The notes under the pieces: generated by a model
What the model was told of the DNA's origin: nothing
What the model saw: only the letters and a program-made list of their open reading frames with translations
The model's database searches: none
Origin: Erpobdella octoculata
Lineage: Eukaryota > Annelida > Clitellata > Hirudinida > Erpobdellidae
NCBI GenBank assembly: GCA_963978895.1
Contig: OZ022244.1
Coordinates: forward strand, 21,775,992-21,839,991
Direction of reading: 5' to 3'
DNA length: 64,000 nucleotides
Shown: positions 35,268-47,976 of the stretch, in pieces
How positions within the stretch are numbered: the first letter of the stretch is position 1
Layout: each line of letters begins with the position of its first letter
Program-made: the position numbers and the translations under genes

Positions 35268-38167
35268 TTACCATCTCTTCTTCTTCTTCTCGTTGTTGGA
35301 CAGTGCTGAATAAGATTTAAAAAAAAATTGTTTTTCCAATTTCGTTGTCAGCAACTTTTTTGGGAGCAACATTAGTTTCTTACACGTTCGATGCAGAAGT
35401 TGCCTAGTCTAAAATAATAAGAATGGATGAGAGCAGAGATATGTCGTATTTTGTGGCTCGTCGTTTCAGCGCTGTTTCCGATTACCTACATTTGATTGAT
35501 CTTTTTTTTGGCTTCTGTGAATCATCGTGCTTCTGATTATCCTTCCACCATGTTCTAAAATACAAACGAATTTTAAAATTTCCTGTAAATATATTGGTTA
35601 TTTATGGAAAATAATTTCACGTGTAATTGGTTTATTATGATTTCCGCTTGTCTCGTCCAGTTTTAGTTTGCTTATTAGACTCTTAGTGCCTCACTATACT
35701 TGAACGTTTCTAATCTCCTCCGTGAGACAAACATTTTATAAACAACAAAAGATGTAGGATTATGATTTTATGATTTCCAATATGACCACAAAATATGAAC
35801 TTTATTTTGCCTGGTAATTTGTGCATGCTCAACGGAGAAAGATGGAAATGTTCACAGTTGACTGATATGTATATATATACATACATTTATGTCTGCTATG
35901 ACAAATACATTTATTTTGTCATGATAGATAATGGTTGATTGGTCCTGCATTCTCAGGCACTTGTACAAACACGGCCACCTCGATGATGATGATGATTACA
36001 AATCTATTCTAAAAGCGTTCCTAATAAAATATTTTTTATCAATTATTTTCATATAACGGACCATATTGATAGGTTTCTTGTTTGGCAGTTTTTTTGAAGC
36101 ATGATATTTTCTTTCCGCTTGGATCGATTTACGGAAACAGAAATTCGGTTATGGGATATTTATTATAGTTAATCTTTTTTTTTCAAATGTGCTCTGCTTT
36201 TCGTGTTCTCCTTTAATCATCGTTCGTTTTTATATATTTTCGAGTCAAGTAATTTGAATCTGAATTCTCGCTGTACAATGATGTCTGTCTGGTGGTTATT
36301 CATCGAGTAAATGTTCTTTCGGTTATTTAACAACACTCCACTTCCAAGTAGTTTTATTGGTTGTATTTATTTGAATTCTGTTTGTGTCAGTTCTACGTCG
36401 AAGCCAGATTAAATGTGGTTACAGAAATCTCAAAAATCTTCAAATGACACAGTTATTTGATACACCTGTGTTTCTTCATAATTACGGGGTCAATAGGTGT
36501 GAAGTTTTTTAGAGTTAGACAAATTGTATATTGTCGTGCCCACTGTGTAGCTTATTAGCTGCTGATTCATTAAGTGCAAAACCAGTGTCATTTAAAGTTA
36601 TTCAATCTCATGAGTTATTCTGCTGATACCAGTAAATAGTGTATTTAAATAACTTCCTTGGGTATTCCCGACAGCAACTAAATGGGGGCATGCACTATCG
36701 CTGAATAGCTGTAGACTGCTTGCAATAATTATAAGCTCATCTGCATGCATGAGCTTTTTTGTTCAGGTAGGTTGGTTGTTAGTTTGAACATTCTTTCAGA
36801 TCGAGTCAGAAATGATAGTCATGTATCATGTAGTAAGATATATAAAACAACCTGTATTTTTATTGGCTACGAGTAATAAAGCGTCATTCTACTAAAAGGG
36901 TGGTGGAAGGATCGGCAAATGCGGATACACTGACTAGTCCGGTATGAAGTAACATTATTGATCTTTTGAACAGATTTGCAAATTACACCTTAACCCATCA
37001 TTGTCTAGACTGAGAATGGCAATATTGGTAGAATTCATAAAGCATAATACACATGCAGCTATTTACTTAATTTCTCTTTCCTCTATTTTCTGAAGTCAGT
37101 CAATTAACTTTGCCATTCAAACTGATGGAACCCTCCCTCACTATTAAATGATAAAATCTACCATTGACTACATCTTTACATTTCAAGCTATTAGGCTCAC
37201 TGTTGAGTACAAAACTAATCACAGGTATAACGCACCTGTTGAGTACAAAATCATCACAGTATAACAAAAACTTCCCAATATATGATGATACAATAACAAC
37301 ATTACAATACAATATTATAACATTTATAAATGGGAATAGAACCTCATTTTGAGAGTTTTTAGTTGTAGTTCAAGTCTGGCAATTAAAAATAATGAGCTCG
37401 TTGATTGCATATAACAAAATGTAAACATAAAGGTGCTAATAATATTTAAAAAATAAACATTTTTAAAGCTTCTATAATAAAAATAAGCATTCCCCTAATT
37501 CAGAGTCAATCCATAGCTAATGAGAAATAAATTTAAAGCTTAACATCGGTCATTATTATTAAACTTGAGAAAAATAAGCCTTTCCAGTGTTTCTAAACTT
37601 ATGTTCACAAATGAAAAGGACTTTTACTGGGTGTGTACTGGTATAGACCAAGGACAATCCTTGGTCTATACCAGTACATGTACATGTTTTGACACCAAGC
37701 GTGCATTCCTCTATGTTACTTAATTTTGAAGATCTTACTTGTTTCGGTCTGCGAAAGTAATTTACATAAGAAATTGCACGTTTAGTGCTGCAACACACGC
37801 CTTTTGCAAACTTATCATTACTAATAATTTATAACAACGACCATAACGGTCAAAGAAGGCTCTCAAAAAAAAGAGCAGCAATCAGAGCAACTAAAAAAAT
37901 CAATATAGCATATATAAAACAAAGAAAGGAAGAAGAAAGAGATGGACAGACACAACGAGAAAACAGCCAACAACACAGCTAGTACATATATTTATTTAGA
38001 GAGCAACACAACAAATGCTTATTATCAAGCAGACACAACAGCACAGAAATAAAGTTCAAAATGTCATAAATGTTTTCATCATTATTAAATCAACCAACCA
38101 AAACTAAGCAACAGTTTTCTTTAAAAAAAAAAACCAAAAACAACAAAAAACACAAATTTTAAATCCT
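35268..38167. other. Spacer between elongase and SMARCE1 (convergent 3' ends)
   Basis: Probably mostly the long 3' UTR of the elongase at the left; a candidate AATAAA is at 36023-36028. For SMARCE1, AATAAA on the minus strand is at 37991-37996, 172 nt past its stop. No further exon is recognised. A 21-bp hairpin lies at 37634-37678. Confidence 0.5.
37634..37678. repeat. Perfect hairpin: 21-bp arms, 3-nt loop
   Basis: Arm GTACTGGTATAGACCAAGGA (plus one outer T-A pair), loop CAA, then the exact reverse complement. Not in a coding exon. Confidence 0.95.
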
Positions 38168-41100
38168 TCACACGGACGTCACTACCTCTGGCTCTTTCTC
38201 CTGACCTGAAATATAAAAAATAATCACTCACTACATTAGCATAAAATATTCATACAAGTTATTAAAATATACAAATCATTTGAAAGCATTAAATCAATTA
38301 GTAAATAATAACTAGGAGTAGAGGTAGGAGTAGGTGGAGGAGGTGTTTCGCTCTTTCCATCTTTGCTTTCCTCCTCGGACTGCTGTATTACAGCTGGAAC
38401 CTGTAGTTGTAAGTTTAAAAACAAACTTTAAAAACCGATACAATTTACATGAATAAACTTTTATTAGGACTATTAGTATTACAAATCTTGCATTTAAAAG
38501 AAGTACAACTACCTGTTGTTGTTGTTGTTGCTGTTGAGGTTGTTGTGGTTCTGGAGCATTCTTCTGCTTTTCTATCATTTCCTCTTTAGCTCTGGCAACC
38601 ATTTGATTGAATTGCTCATCGCTTATTTGAGGTCGGCTGTCACACAGCTAAACGATGAATTATTAAAAAGATATCAAAAGATTTCAAACTATTGTATTTT
38701 TATTTCCCTGTCGCATTATTATTAAAGAAATAAATTCTTTATTCCTAAAATAGTTCTTAATCGGCTTTACCTTCGAAAGATCATTGTAGAACTGTTCACT
38801 GGACTCAGCAAATTTGGCTTTCTTTGCTCTGTGCCTATCTTCTATTAGTAGCAGCTCATTCTCTAACTTAACCTGAATAAAACATTCAGTTATTGATTAT
38901 AATTATATTTCATTTTTCAAACATATAACAGAAAAATGTATTTGTTTTCATATGAAAAACTTAATATATGTATCCAACATAAAATGTAAATTCATGCACA
39001 TAAACATCTACCAACCTGATGCATGGTGAGCGAGTGAACCTGTCTCTTCAATACAACCATTCTTGATTCATTAATGATAGTCCTCACATCTGGCACAACC
39101 GCTTCACTGAATATCTCATTTATCAGGCAGTGGTTTCTGTAATAGCGGGCAGCTGCTATGTTCTTCACGGAATAACAGTCTTCCAAATCTGCAATATCGA
39201 ATACCATTATGACTCACTCTTCGAATGACTTCTTAACAAATTGTAAAGGAATATAACTACCATCTTCTTCTTCATTTGCTTGAATTGCAGAAACAATTCT
39301 TTGATCAGTTACCTCTCTTTGAGGAGGAGCTTTCTGAAATTAAAAAAAAACATCAAATTTGAGATAGAAACCCAAAGAGACAAAGTTTCTGAGAATCTTG
39401 GAGGCATACATTTTCTTGTTTCATATACGACCCCTTGAAAGGATTTCACTCCTTCATTCACCTGAAACCAAAACAACAAACAAAACAGCAATACAAACAC
39501 TTCTTCTCGGATTCTTTTCCGGTTCTTCCACTTCGACATCAACGTCTACCTTTCCTTTTGCAGCCACCCAAGAGAGATAGGCAGGTGAGTTGTGGTAAGC
39601 TTTAAGCGCATCCAAGTATTGCACCTGACATTCAAACACATTCAATTCAACTGCTAAATAACTGATTTAACGTATTACGTAACATAAGAATGCATAAATC
39701 ATAATCGTGAATGCCAAAAAATCTGTTGGTTTATTAGAAACAGTATAAACTCTGGTTACAACTTTGAAACAATGCCATCTAATTCCACCTTGCAATATCT
39801 TGTATATCATCACCAATATAGTGGTAACATTAGAAAACAAAAGCAAAAAAAAACACAAGTATCACCTTTTCAGTTTCATATTCGTCTATGTATTCCTGCT
39901 TCTGATCATCAGTCAGCTCTCTCCACATCTGTCCAATAATTTTTCCTATCTCCCATAATTTTAGGTCAGGATTGTTGGCCTTCACCGAATCCCATACCTG
40001 AACATTCGTCCGGTAAGCAAAAAACCAGTAAGTAATGCAAAATATTGTGTAGAGAATGATTAAGTAGCAAAATACGACTAACCAATCGACTGACTTTCCT
40101 GCTGTACCTCATGTACGGCATGAGCGGCTTGTCTGGCGGCTTTGGCTGCTTGTTTGACTTGCTGTCAATCTTAAACGATATCGACAATATAATATTTTGA
40201 TGTTTTAATTTATTGTTAACAGTTGTTAAGCAAATATTTACAGTTGTAATAATTGTAAGCCTTTTTATTCGTAACTGTTGTTAACAATTATAATAGTTTT
40301 TAAAATTCACAGCTTAATAAAAAATGAGACTTTACTTACACCTCCTTTAGATCCTATTTTGACAGGCGCATAAGAAGGGTGACCATGAGGACTGGAAACA
40401 AATGGATTTATCGGTTTTCCAGTTGAATTAGCACCAATGCTATCCTAGATACACGCAAATGTCAAGATATATCTCGATGAAATGCAAAAACAAAATCCGA
40501 GATTGCGATCAATCCACAAAAAATGCAGAAAAATAAGAAATTGCAACTGAAATATTTTTAGTAACAAATAGAAAAAATAAAATCTGATATCTAAAGAAAC
40601 TCCAGAAAATCGTTCCTAGCATATATCCATCTCTCAAAAATAGACATAAACAAAATTTAAAATAAATGCACAACTAAAACACACTAGTTTCATACAGCAG
40701 ATGAAAAGAAACTAAAAAAAAACAACAACTGATGAACAGTATATACTACGCTTAACCAGCTAAAGATATCAATCAAAATGAAAAACATGCTACTGCCTGC
40801 CTCACCATCTGAGAGCCTGATTGACCTGTGGTATAGTTGGAATATGAATTTCTATTAATTCGAGCATAATTGCTTGAATCTGGAAACAAAGACAACAATC
40901 TGAATACGTACAAGTAATATAATACGCCTGATTTGAGACGTAAAAGAATACACAATTTATGAAAAAGAAGAATTTAAAATAACAGAATGACCTTTAAATA
41001 AACATAAAAAAGCTGCTTTCAGCAGAACATTAGTTTCTTTAATCCAAAAACAGGCTGGTCATACACGCCACTAACCCAATCGTATTACAACAATGTCAGA

Positions 41101-41453
41101 GGTGATTATAAAGTAAATGCTTTGAAATAAATTTATTTCAACTAGTTTGATTTTACTTTCCTCCCTAATTGTTCAAAATGAAATGCATATTTACATCGTG
41201 ATCTATGTTATAATTGATTGGAGTGCTAAGACTGAAAGTTAAAGCCAATAAAATAGTATAATTAAAACGATGTAATTAATAATATTTCATTTTTTAAGTT
41301 CAACAGATTGCTTAATTTCTGAACACCGGCAGTATTATAAACAAAAGCCTGTGTACAGTTTTGAACTAATACATTGAAAAAACGAATACATAAAAATTAT
41401 TTGCATGGCATACGTTGTTGCTGAGGAGTTTGTGGCCTGTGGAAGTTGGACAT
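38168..41453 (-). CDS. SMARCE1: SMARCE1/BAF57, HMG-box subunit of the SWI/SNF complex, complete
   Basis: Thirteen exons on the minus strand join in phase: 41414-41453 (ATG), 40806-40879, 40340-40444, 40095-40169, 39866-39997, 39550-39624, 39429-39461 (uncertain), 39261-39333, 39016-39188, 38771-38872, 38513-38647, 38313-38400 and 38168-38205. They give about 380 residues against 411 in human. A Pro/Gln/Asn-rich N-terminus leads to the HMG box ([66 protein letters not shown]). The conserved [19 protein letters not shown] and [12 protein letters not shown] follow, then a coiled coil ([19 protein letters not shown]) and a poly-Gln, acidic tail. BAF57 binds DNA through the HMG box and links regulators to Brg/Brahma remodelling complexes in the nucleus. 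The 33-nt exon keeps the frame whether used or not and has no clear counterpart in human. Confidence 0.95.
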
Positions 41454-41976
41454 GGTAAGTAAGATGTGCGAAGGTTAAAAACGGGAAACCACAGAGAAGA
41501 ACCTGGCAATTCAAATATAAGAAATAAATTAAAAAGTTACAACCAACACTAAAATTGAAACATCGAAACACAAAAAGCCTGTTCAGAAATATTGCATAAA
41601 ATCAGCTTTTACTGTATCCCTTTAAGTGCAAAATATTCTAAGCATCTTAATTTTTTTTAAATTAGCTCCTACCACATAAACGAAATATATCTTGAATTTA
41701 AAATGACGTTCGATTTATTAAAATATGAGTTTCCTATTCACATCTAATTTACTAAATTTTATTTGTATAACATGAGCAGCTGAAGGTTTATAATTAATAT
41801 CATCAAACAATCGAGAAATTTGCATAACCATATTACAATGTTTTTAAGTCACTTTCTTGTATGTTTGTTTGTCTGTTCGCAAAATTTTGCGATCTAATTT
41901 TAGACCATGTTACGAAAAGTTACAGCTTTGAAACTTTTAATATAGCTGGCAACCTGATGACAATGCAATACTCTAC

Positions 41977-42230
41977 CAGGGGCGTCATTAGGTGGCTGTC
42001 CCCCACCAAGGATTTAAAAAAATGTTTATATAAAATAAAGACGAAGTTTTAGAAAATTGTTGGAAAATGTACCTCCAACTACCCCAACCCCTCAGGTCTT
42101 CAGCTATTTTTTGATTCAAAAGTCACTTTCAATCTTGTATGATTGCTCGGAAATAAAAAAAATGGTAAAATTACATACATGCAAAGAAACTTTTACCAAC
42201 ACCCCAAAGACATATTGAACAATGACAGAT
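41977..42230 (+). mobile_element. Partial hAT-MITE-like repeat
   Basis: Begins CAGGGGCGTCATTAGGTGGC, a typical hAT-MITE start, with C-rich blocks like 12.1-12.5 kb. The right end is not found. Confidence 0.4.
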
Positions 42231-42680
42231 TCTAAAAAATTACCAAACGCTGACTTAAAAGTTGATATTAGTAAATACTAATAAAAAATATAATGAATAA
42301 TCATCAATATGAGATAGAAAATCAAGCGTCGTTGACCCCGAGAACTGAATTCAATCTGAGGCTCAAATATATTGATAGACAGTGACATCTAACATCTAAT
42401 AGCAATATATCGATATGTGATTGTCTTTAAAGTGAAGTAAATCCACTAAAACTACCTGAAAAAAATGAAACAATACCGGTGCCCTGATTTGCGTCCGATT
42501 GTAAATACACCAAAGATATAATATCGGAGATATTATCCATCCATATATATCTATGTATCCATCATAAATCACAGTATTTTAATAATATTTTTATTGCACT
42601 GCCTACCGGTAAATTTTTTCTTTTATTAAAATTTGTTTTGGCTTCTCACATCACATGTTGAAAATAAGACTTTCCTAAAA
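42231..42680. other. Spacer without recognised gene
   Basis: AT-rich. No exon-like segment or clear repeat on either strand. Confidence 0.4.
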
Positions 42681-43135
42681 ATCTCCTTTGATCAGGTGCG
42701 GTCCCACCCTCGGGGATGCTGGGAATGCACTTACCCCACCAGCAAAGTGTACAACTTTTTTTTCAAATCCAGACAGATCCATAAATTACGAACACATCGT
42801 GCTGGTGAGATCAGGTTGAAGCAAATTTGAACTGGCTTGGTAAGGAGCGTGGAGGAACGTCGGGAGGACGAACACCACATCACTTCAGTTTTGTTGGCGC
42901 TTAACAAGAAGCGGTTACCGGACATCCAGCGATCGACGGTATCCATGCACTCCAAGATTTTAGTAGCGAGAAACTCGACATGCACCGGTTGGCAGCGGCC
43001 GTAAACCTGAGTATCGTCGGTGTACGCGTGGCACTGGAGCCGTGCGCCGTTATCGGTAGTTGTCATATCCGCAAGCTTGGCTGTGTACAATGTAAAGAGA
43101 AGTGGGCCCAATAAAGTCCTCTCAACTCCGCCTCG
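42680..43135 (-). mobile_element. LINE reverse-transcriptase fragment, a different family
   Basis: The minus strand reads GPLLFTLYTAKLAD, the catalytic-site segment CHAYTDDTQVYGRC and LSANKTEVMWCSSSRR. This is RT motif B to motif D of a CR1/Jockey-type LINE. The frame is open for 126 codons and then lost. It is more GC-rich than its surroundings and unlike the two LINEs at 0.4-5.1 kb. Confidence 0.85.
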
Positions 43136-43267
43136 CTAATTGCGAGCCAGTCCCAAGCCTGGAGAAAGGAGGAGGGAAAAGTTATGATCCACAACAGGAA
43201 GTACTTAGCTGCTTCCTACATACAGACATTTCAGTCTTAAAACACATGGTGTAAAGGACTATAAACT

Positions 43268-44180
43268 ATTATAAAAAAAAAAAAAAAAAAAAAATAAAGT
43301 CCTCTGAGGTACTCCGAATTATAACGGAGTCGCTGATGAAGCAGATGCACCGGAGCGTACCGATAAAGAGGGCGCGTTGTAACAATCCACCAGATGAGAC
43401 ACCGGTTTAACCAAAGCGTTGTAACAATTAACCACAGCCTACTCCGGTTGAGCTCAACCGCGTTGTAACAATTCACCGCGTGCATACACTGGTGTCCATC
43501 ACATCCACCAGAGTTAAAGCTTGGTTGAGTGTGGTTGATTGTTATTGTTGGTTTCGGGCATGGCGCTGAACACGTGTATTCAGTTGATTATGAGGGAGAC
43601 AAATAGATGCTATTATTATTGCAGAAAATGTTGAGTTGGGATCGAAGTAGCTAGAGCAGTGATAAATTACTTTTTAACACATTTTCGTAGTCGTTGACCA
43701 CCCAGAAATTTCCGATGTCAGTCTATTTATAATCATTAAATTGTATTGATATTCAAGAGAAATTTATCATTTTGGACAAGATGAGCTTAAGTAAATTCTA
43801 TAATTTATTTATAAAAAAAATCAAAATAAAGCTATGCTTTCAATACAATATATCAAATTTCTATAATAAGCCCCGTTTTGAAGAATGACAGTGGAATTTG
43901 GAGCTTATTTGTATGGTCCGGCCTTTGATTTTGCTTTTGTTAAAAAGCTTCGAGAGGGTGGGAAATGTGTTAAATGTTAAGTTCATTAAAGAAATTTTAA
44001 AATGTTCATAAAGTGTTTAAAGTGTTTATTTCCAACTGTAGTTAGTTAGCCACCCAGCTCTGTTTACGTGAGCGTCCATCATAGATCAACCAAAGCGTTG
44101 TAATAATTATTGGAAATTGCGGTGCACCAGTGATTAACCACAGCGTTGACAGCAGTGTTGAGCTGGTGAATTGTTACAAC
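43268..44180. repeat. Poly(A) run and scattered copies of a GCGTTGTAACAATT motif
   Basis: After a run of about 26 A (43268-43293), the 12-mer CGTTGTAACAAT or a close variant occurs at about 43373, 43418, 43459 and 44095, and inverted at about 44172. Several are followed by CACCAG or CACAG blocks. The rest (43500-44080) holds no recognised gene. Confidence 0.6.
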
Positions 44181-44181
44181 G

Positions 44182-45060
44182 CGGGAGGAAGAGGGAGAGG
44201 GAGAGGGAGAGGGAGAGGGAGAGGGAGAGGGAGAGGGAGAGGGAGAGGGAGAGGGAGAGGGAGAGGGAGAGGGAGAGGGAGAGGGAGAGGGAGAGGGAGA
44301 GGGAGAGGGAGAGGGAGAGGGAGAGGGAGAGGGAGAGGGAGAGGGAGAGGGAGAGGGAGAGGGAGAGGGAGAGGGAGAGGGAGAGGGAGAGGGAGAGGGA
44401 GAGGGAGAGGGAGAGGGAGAGGGAGAGGGAGAGGGAGAGGGAGAGGGAGAGGGAGAGGGAGAGGGAGAGGGAGAGGGAGAGGGAGAGGGAGAGGGAGAGG
44501 GAGAGGGAGAGGGAGAGGGAGAGGGAGAGGGAGAGGGAGAGGGAGAGGGAGAGGGAGAGGGAGAGGGAGAGGGAGAGGGAGAGGGAGAGGGAGAGGGAGA
44601 GGGAGAGGGAGAGGGAGAGGGAGAGGGAGAGGGAGAGGGAGAGGGAGAGGGAGAGGGAGAGGGAGAGGGAGAGGGAGAGGGAGAGGGAGAGGGAGAGGGA
44701 GAGGGAGAGGGAGAGGGAGAGGGAGAGGGAGAGGGAGAGGGAGAGGGAGAGGGAGAGGGAGAGGGAGAGGGAGAGGGAGAGGGAGAGGGAGAGGGAGAGG
44801 GAGAGGGAGAGGGAGAGGGAGAGGGAGAGGGAGAGGGAGAGGGAGAGGGAGAGGGAGAGGGAGAGGGAGAGGGAGAGGGAGAGGGAGAGGGAGAGGGAGA
44901 GGGAGAGGGAGAGGGAGAGGGAGAGGGAGAGGGAGAGGGAGAGGGAGAGGGAGAGGGAGAGGGAGAGGGAGAGGGAGAGGGAGAGGGAGAGGGAGAGGGA
45001 GAGGGAGAGGGAGAGGGAGAGGGAGAGGGAGAGGGAGAGGGAGAGGGAGAGGGAGAGGGA
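44182..45060. repeat. Perfect (GAGGGA)n hexamer tract, about 880 bp
   Basis: About 145 uninterrupted copies of GAGGGA, purine-only on the plus strand, with imperfect copies only at the borders. All long ORFs across it (Gly-Arg, Arg-Glu, Ser-Pro, Pro-Leu dipeptide repeats) are artefacts. Confidence 0.98.
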
Positions 45061-45251
45061 ATGGGAAGTGGGAGGGAAAGAGAAAGTAATACATAGAAAA
45101 TCTGTAAAACATCAAACAGGAAAGAAAATAATAACAATTCATTGTTTATTTTTAATGGTTTGAAAGTATTTTTATATAACAAAAATAAAGCGTGCGCTGA
45201 TGCTGTAGGTACTACAATACAAATATTGATAACAAAAAGTCATTAAAAGAA

Positions 45252-45324
45252 TAATATATTAATCAACCTTACTTAAATTTCTTTAAATAATCCTTTAAGA
45301 AATTAAGTAAGGTTGATTAATATT
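45252..45324. repeat. Inverted repeat with arms of about 30 nt and a short loop
   Basis: Left arm with TTAATCAACCTTACTTAAAT, right arm with TTAAGTAAGGTTGATTAATA, loop about 6 nt. It lies about 150 nt before the start codon at 45478. Confidence 0.9.
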
Positions 45325-45477
45325 TTTTCTATAACCACCAGGTGTTTCGTGCATAATTTATAGTTACTATACAAGAGGTGACGCTACTATATACAGATGA
45401 CATCGTTGCTTCACTGACCGCTTGCATCTCTGGTGCACAGCACCGTTTACCTCCATCGCTCTCACGATTAGGTCTTC

Positions 45478-47976
45478 ATGGCGTCGAGTTCTCTGAGCCA
45501 AGAGAGTTTGGATCGTGAATTAAATGTGCTGACTAAAAGAAATAAAATTAAAGTTACCAACAGAAACAGATCGACATACAGTAAACACGAATCTTTCGAA
45601 ACTACAGATGATCACGATTTAACTGACTTAAAAATGGAGGAACTGATGTCAAATGAGCACATGTTGAGCATGAGTCCTGGATTTTTGTTTTATGATCACG
45701 AATCTCCAAACAGATTCAAAGTAAAAGACAAAAGGTGGCTAGGATATCCTCACAAGGCAAAACCATTAGTCAAGGACAAAAGAAAGCTGAGAGAGAAGAG
45801 AAGGAGCTCAGGAGTTATGCATGTGCAGTCGACTGAGGTAAAGATATCTAGCCAGTATTTTGCTTACAATTACTATTGCACGTTTTTCAATTGAATTATA
45901 ATAAACTGATAATTTCTTCAATTATTTCAAGTAGTCAATTGTTTTTTAGGCCGAGTTTTGCTGCTGTTTTGTGTTGTAGAGTTTTAAAGTACAACATCTT
46001 TTATAACACATATTTATGTTGGTTTACTGAACCATCTTGCTATTTATGACTTTAAATATAGGGTTTAGCTGTGTTTTGTTCAAGTTAAAACTATGAAAAC
46101 GTATCAATAATCGGTAGTATTTAACTTCAAAGTTGGGGGTTTTTATTGAGTTTAATTTTTTTTTTTATTGTAATAGAGTTCCGAAGATTTGATGGACGAA
46201 TCAGAATGCAACAGGGAACAGTCAGGCGGTCCTTCGTCAGGGGCTCCTCATAAACTCAGTGGAGGTACTCACAGCGAAGTTATTGATGCTGATAACCCAC
46301 AGACCCCTGAAGAGGTTTATTTTTTCTCTTTCCATATTGTGCATTAAATAACTTTTTAGATCATCTCGATGCAAAACACTGTCACAGTTCTTTGTTAATG
46401 TGACCCATGCTTGTAGAATATAGCTGTAAAAGGTGACAAAATTGAAAGCTTGTTGAAAAGGCTTCTGGGTAAAAATTTACTCTAAAATCCATGGGAGTGG
46501 CAAGTCAAGATTTGTGGTTTGTTATTGGAAAAACTCCTGCTTGGCATGATAGAAATGGGTGTCTTAAATATAAATGACTATTGGTTATTTTATATTTTTA
46601 ATAGGACCATAAAGTTTTTACAAGTAGAACAATGAGAAACAAAAGGTTTGTACAATTATTTTATTTTTATGATATGTTTTTGTTATTATTGTTAAAAAAA
46701 TATTGACAATTTTTTTTAATCATCAGTTTGAATTTATTGTGTCACGATATGATGCAACAGATGCATAGAATGTGATTGAAAAAAATAACATTGGTTTCAG
46801 CATTCAAGACTGAATGTTCTAAGTTTGAAATAATTTATAATTTTAGAGACTCTATTGTATTGTATTGTAATAGTTATAAGTGATTTTTATTTCCTCAGCC
46901 CTTCTGATCTGGATGCAGACCTTGAGGATAATCAAGATTACGACAGCACGGTCAGTCAACCCGATGCCGGATGCTCGAGAACGAACAGCTCGGCCAATTT
47001 TCCAACCCTTCCGACCGTTTCATCGTGTCTTCACGACGGATCGAAGACGGAAATCTCCCCGAGTGATCAACATTACAATGAACTCTCATCTCCTAATAGG
47101 AATGAATTTTTAGAAGGGGAATCAAGTACACTTGAAAGGACAGTGGCAATTGAAGAGGTTTAACAAAATCTTATTGTTCTTGCTGTTGTTGGGATTACTT
47201 AAATATAAGTTTTAATTTAAATGATTATGGATAAATATTAATTGTACAATCTTATTTTTATTTCGTAACCAAGAACTGAAATTTTTTTCAGAGGCTTGCT
47301 AGAGAACAGGAAAAGAACAAAATCTTGCAGAATTTACTGAAAGATAAGGATCAGCTAATTGTTGAATTGGAAAAGCAAATTGTTTTGTTATCTCAGGTTA
47401 GTGGTTTATTTTAAATCAATAAATGTGAATATTTACAGAACTCCTTCTACAGTGTTCAGTGACCTTTTTCATGCCCTTTCAGAGATTATTGTACATGCTA
47501 TTTTTCTGATAACATACTACTAGGCCTAGGGACTCATTTTTAAAAGATCTAATTATAACCCCCCAATTGCTAATCATGCTTGTATATTCTCTGTAAAACA
47601 CTTTTTCTTATTCTGGTCTCTTTCTCGGGAATTCTCTTCCACATTATCTCACCTTGTGTTCATTCCTCATTTCTTTCTGCCAGGGTTGACCGAGGGGGTC
47701 TGGAATCTTGAACCAATTCAAATCTAACACACCTTACCTACCAACTCAGATATCCTAGATGGAATGATTCTTGAAATAACTGATCATGTTACTATTTTAT
47801 CAGTTACATTCATGTTGTCTACACCATATCTATAGAATTTTTAGTACCATCTAATTTTGTTAATAATTATATGAGATCAAGTTATTACGGCATTTCACAC
47901 CACATTTGTGCTTCTTGAAGTTTAGGACCGAGTTAAACTAAATAATTTTTGTCGTTATCCATTTCAGAAACCGTGA
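45478..47976 (+). CDS. Unrecognised 303-residue protein with C-terminal coiled coil
   Basis: Six exons join in phase: 45478-45837, 46177-46314, 46605-46645, 46899-47157, 47292-47396 and 47968-47976. Every junction has good GT-AG signals, which supports a real gene. The N-terminal third is hydrophilic, with an acidic LTDLKMEELMSNEHMLSMSP and a basic KAKPLVKDKRKLREKRRSS that may act as a nuclear signal. The middle is Ser/Asn/Glu-rich and probably disordered (PSDLDADLEDNQDYDSTVSQ). The end is a coiled coil with leucine heptads (QNLLKDKDQLIVELEKQIVL). The last exon codes only Lys-Pro-stop. I do not recognise the family. Another downstream exon in place of the 9-nt end cannot be excluded. Confidence 0.72.

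Noticed and set aside
37785..37982. 65-codon basic ORF to the right of the elongase gene
   Set aside because: Lys/Arg-rich from A-rich sequence, no splice or family support, and located in a probable 3' UTR region.
39309..39542. Minus-strand ORF running through SMARCE1 introns
   Set aside because: It joins intronic sequence to the small candidate exon in one frame by chance; conserved SMARCE1 residues are reached only by splicing.
44079..45182. Four long ORFs (319-367 codons) over the GAGGGA tract
   Set aside because: All are pure dipeptide repeats created by a hexamer whose period is a multiple of three. No flanking exon, start context or family resemblance.
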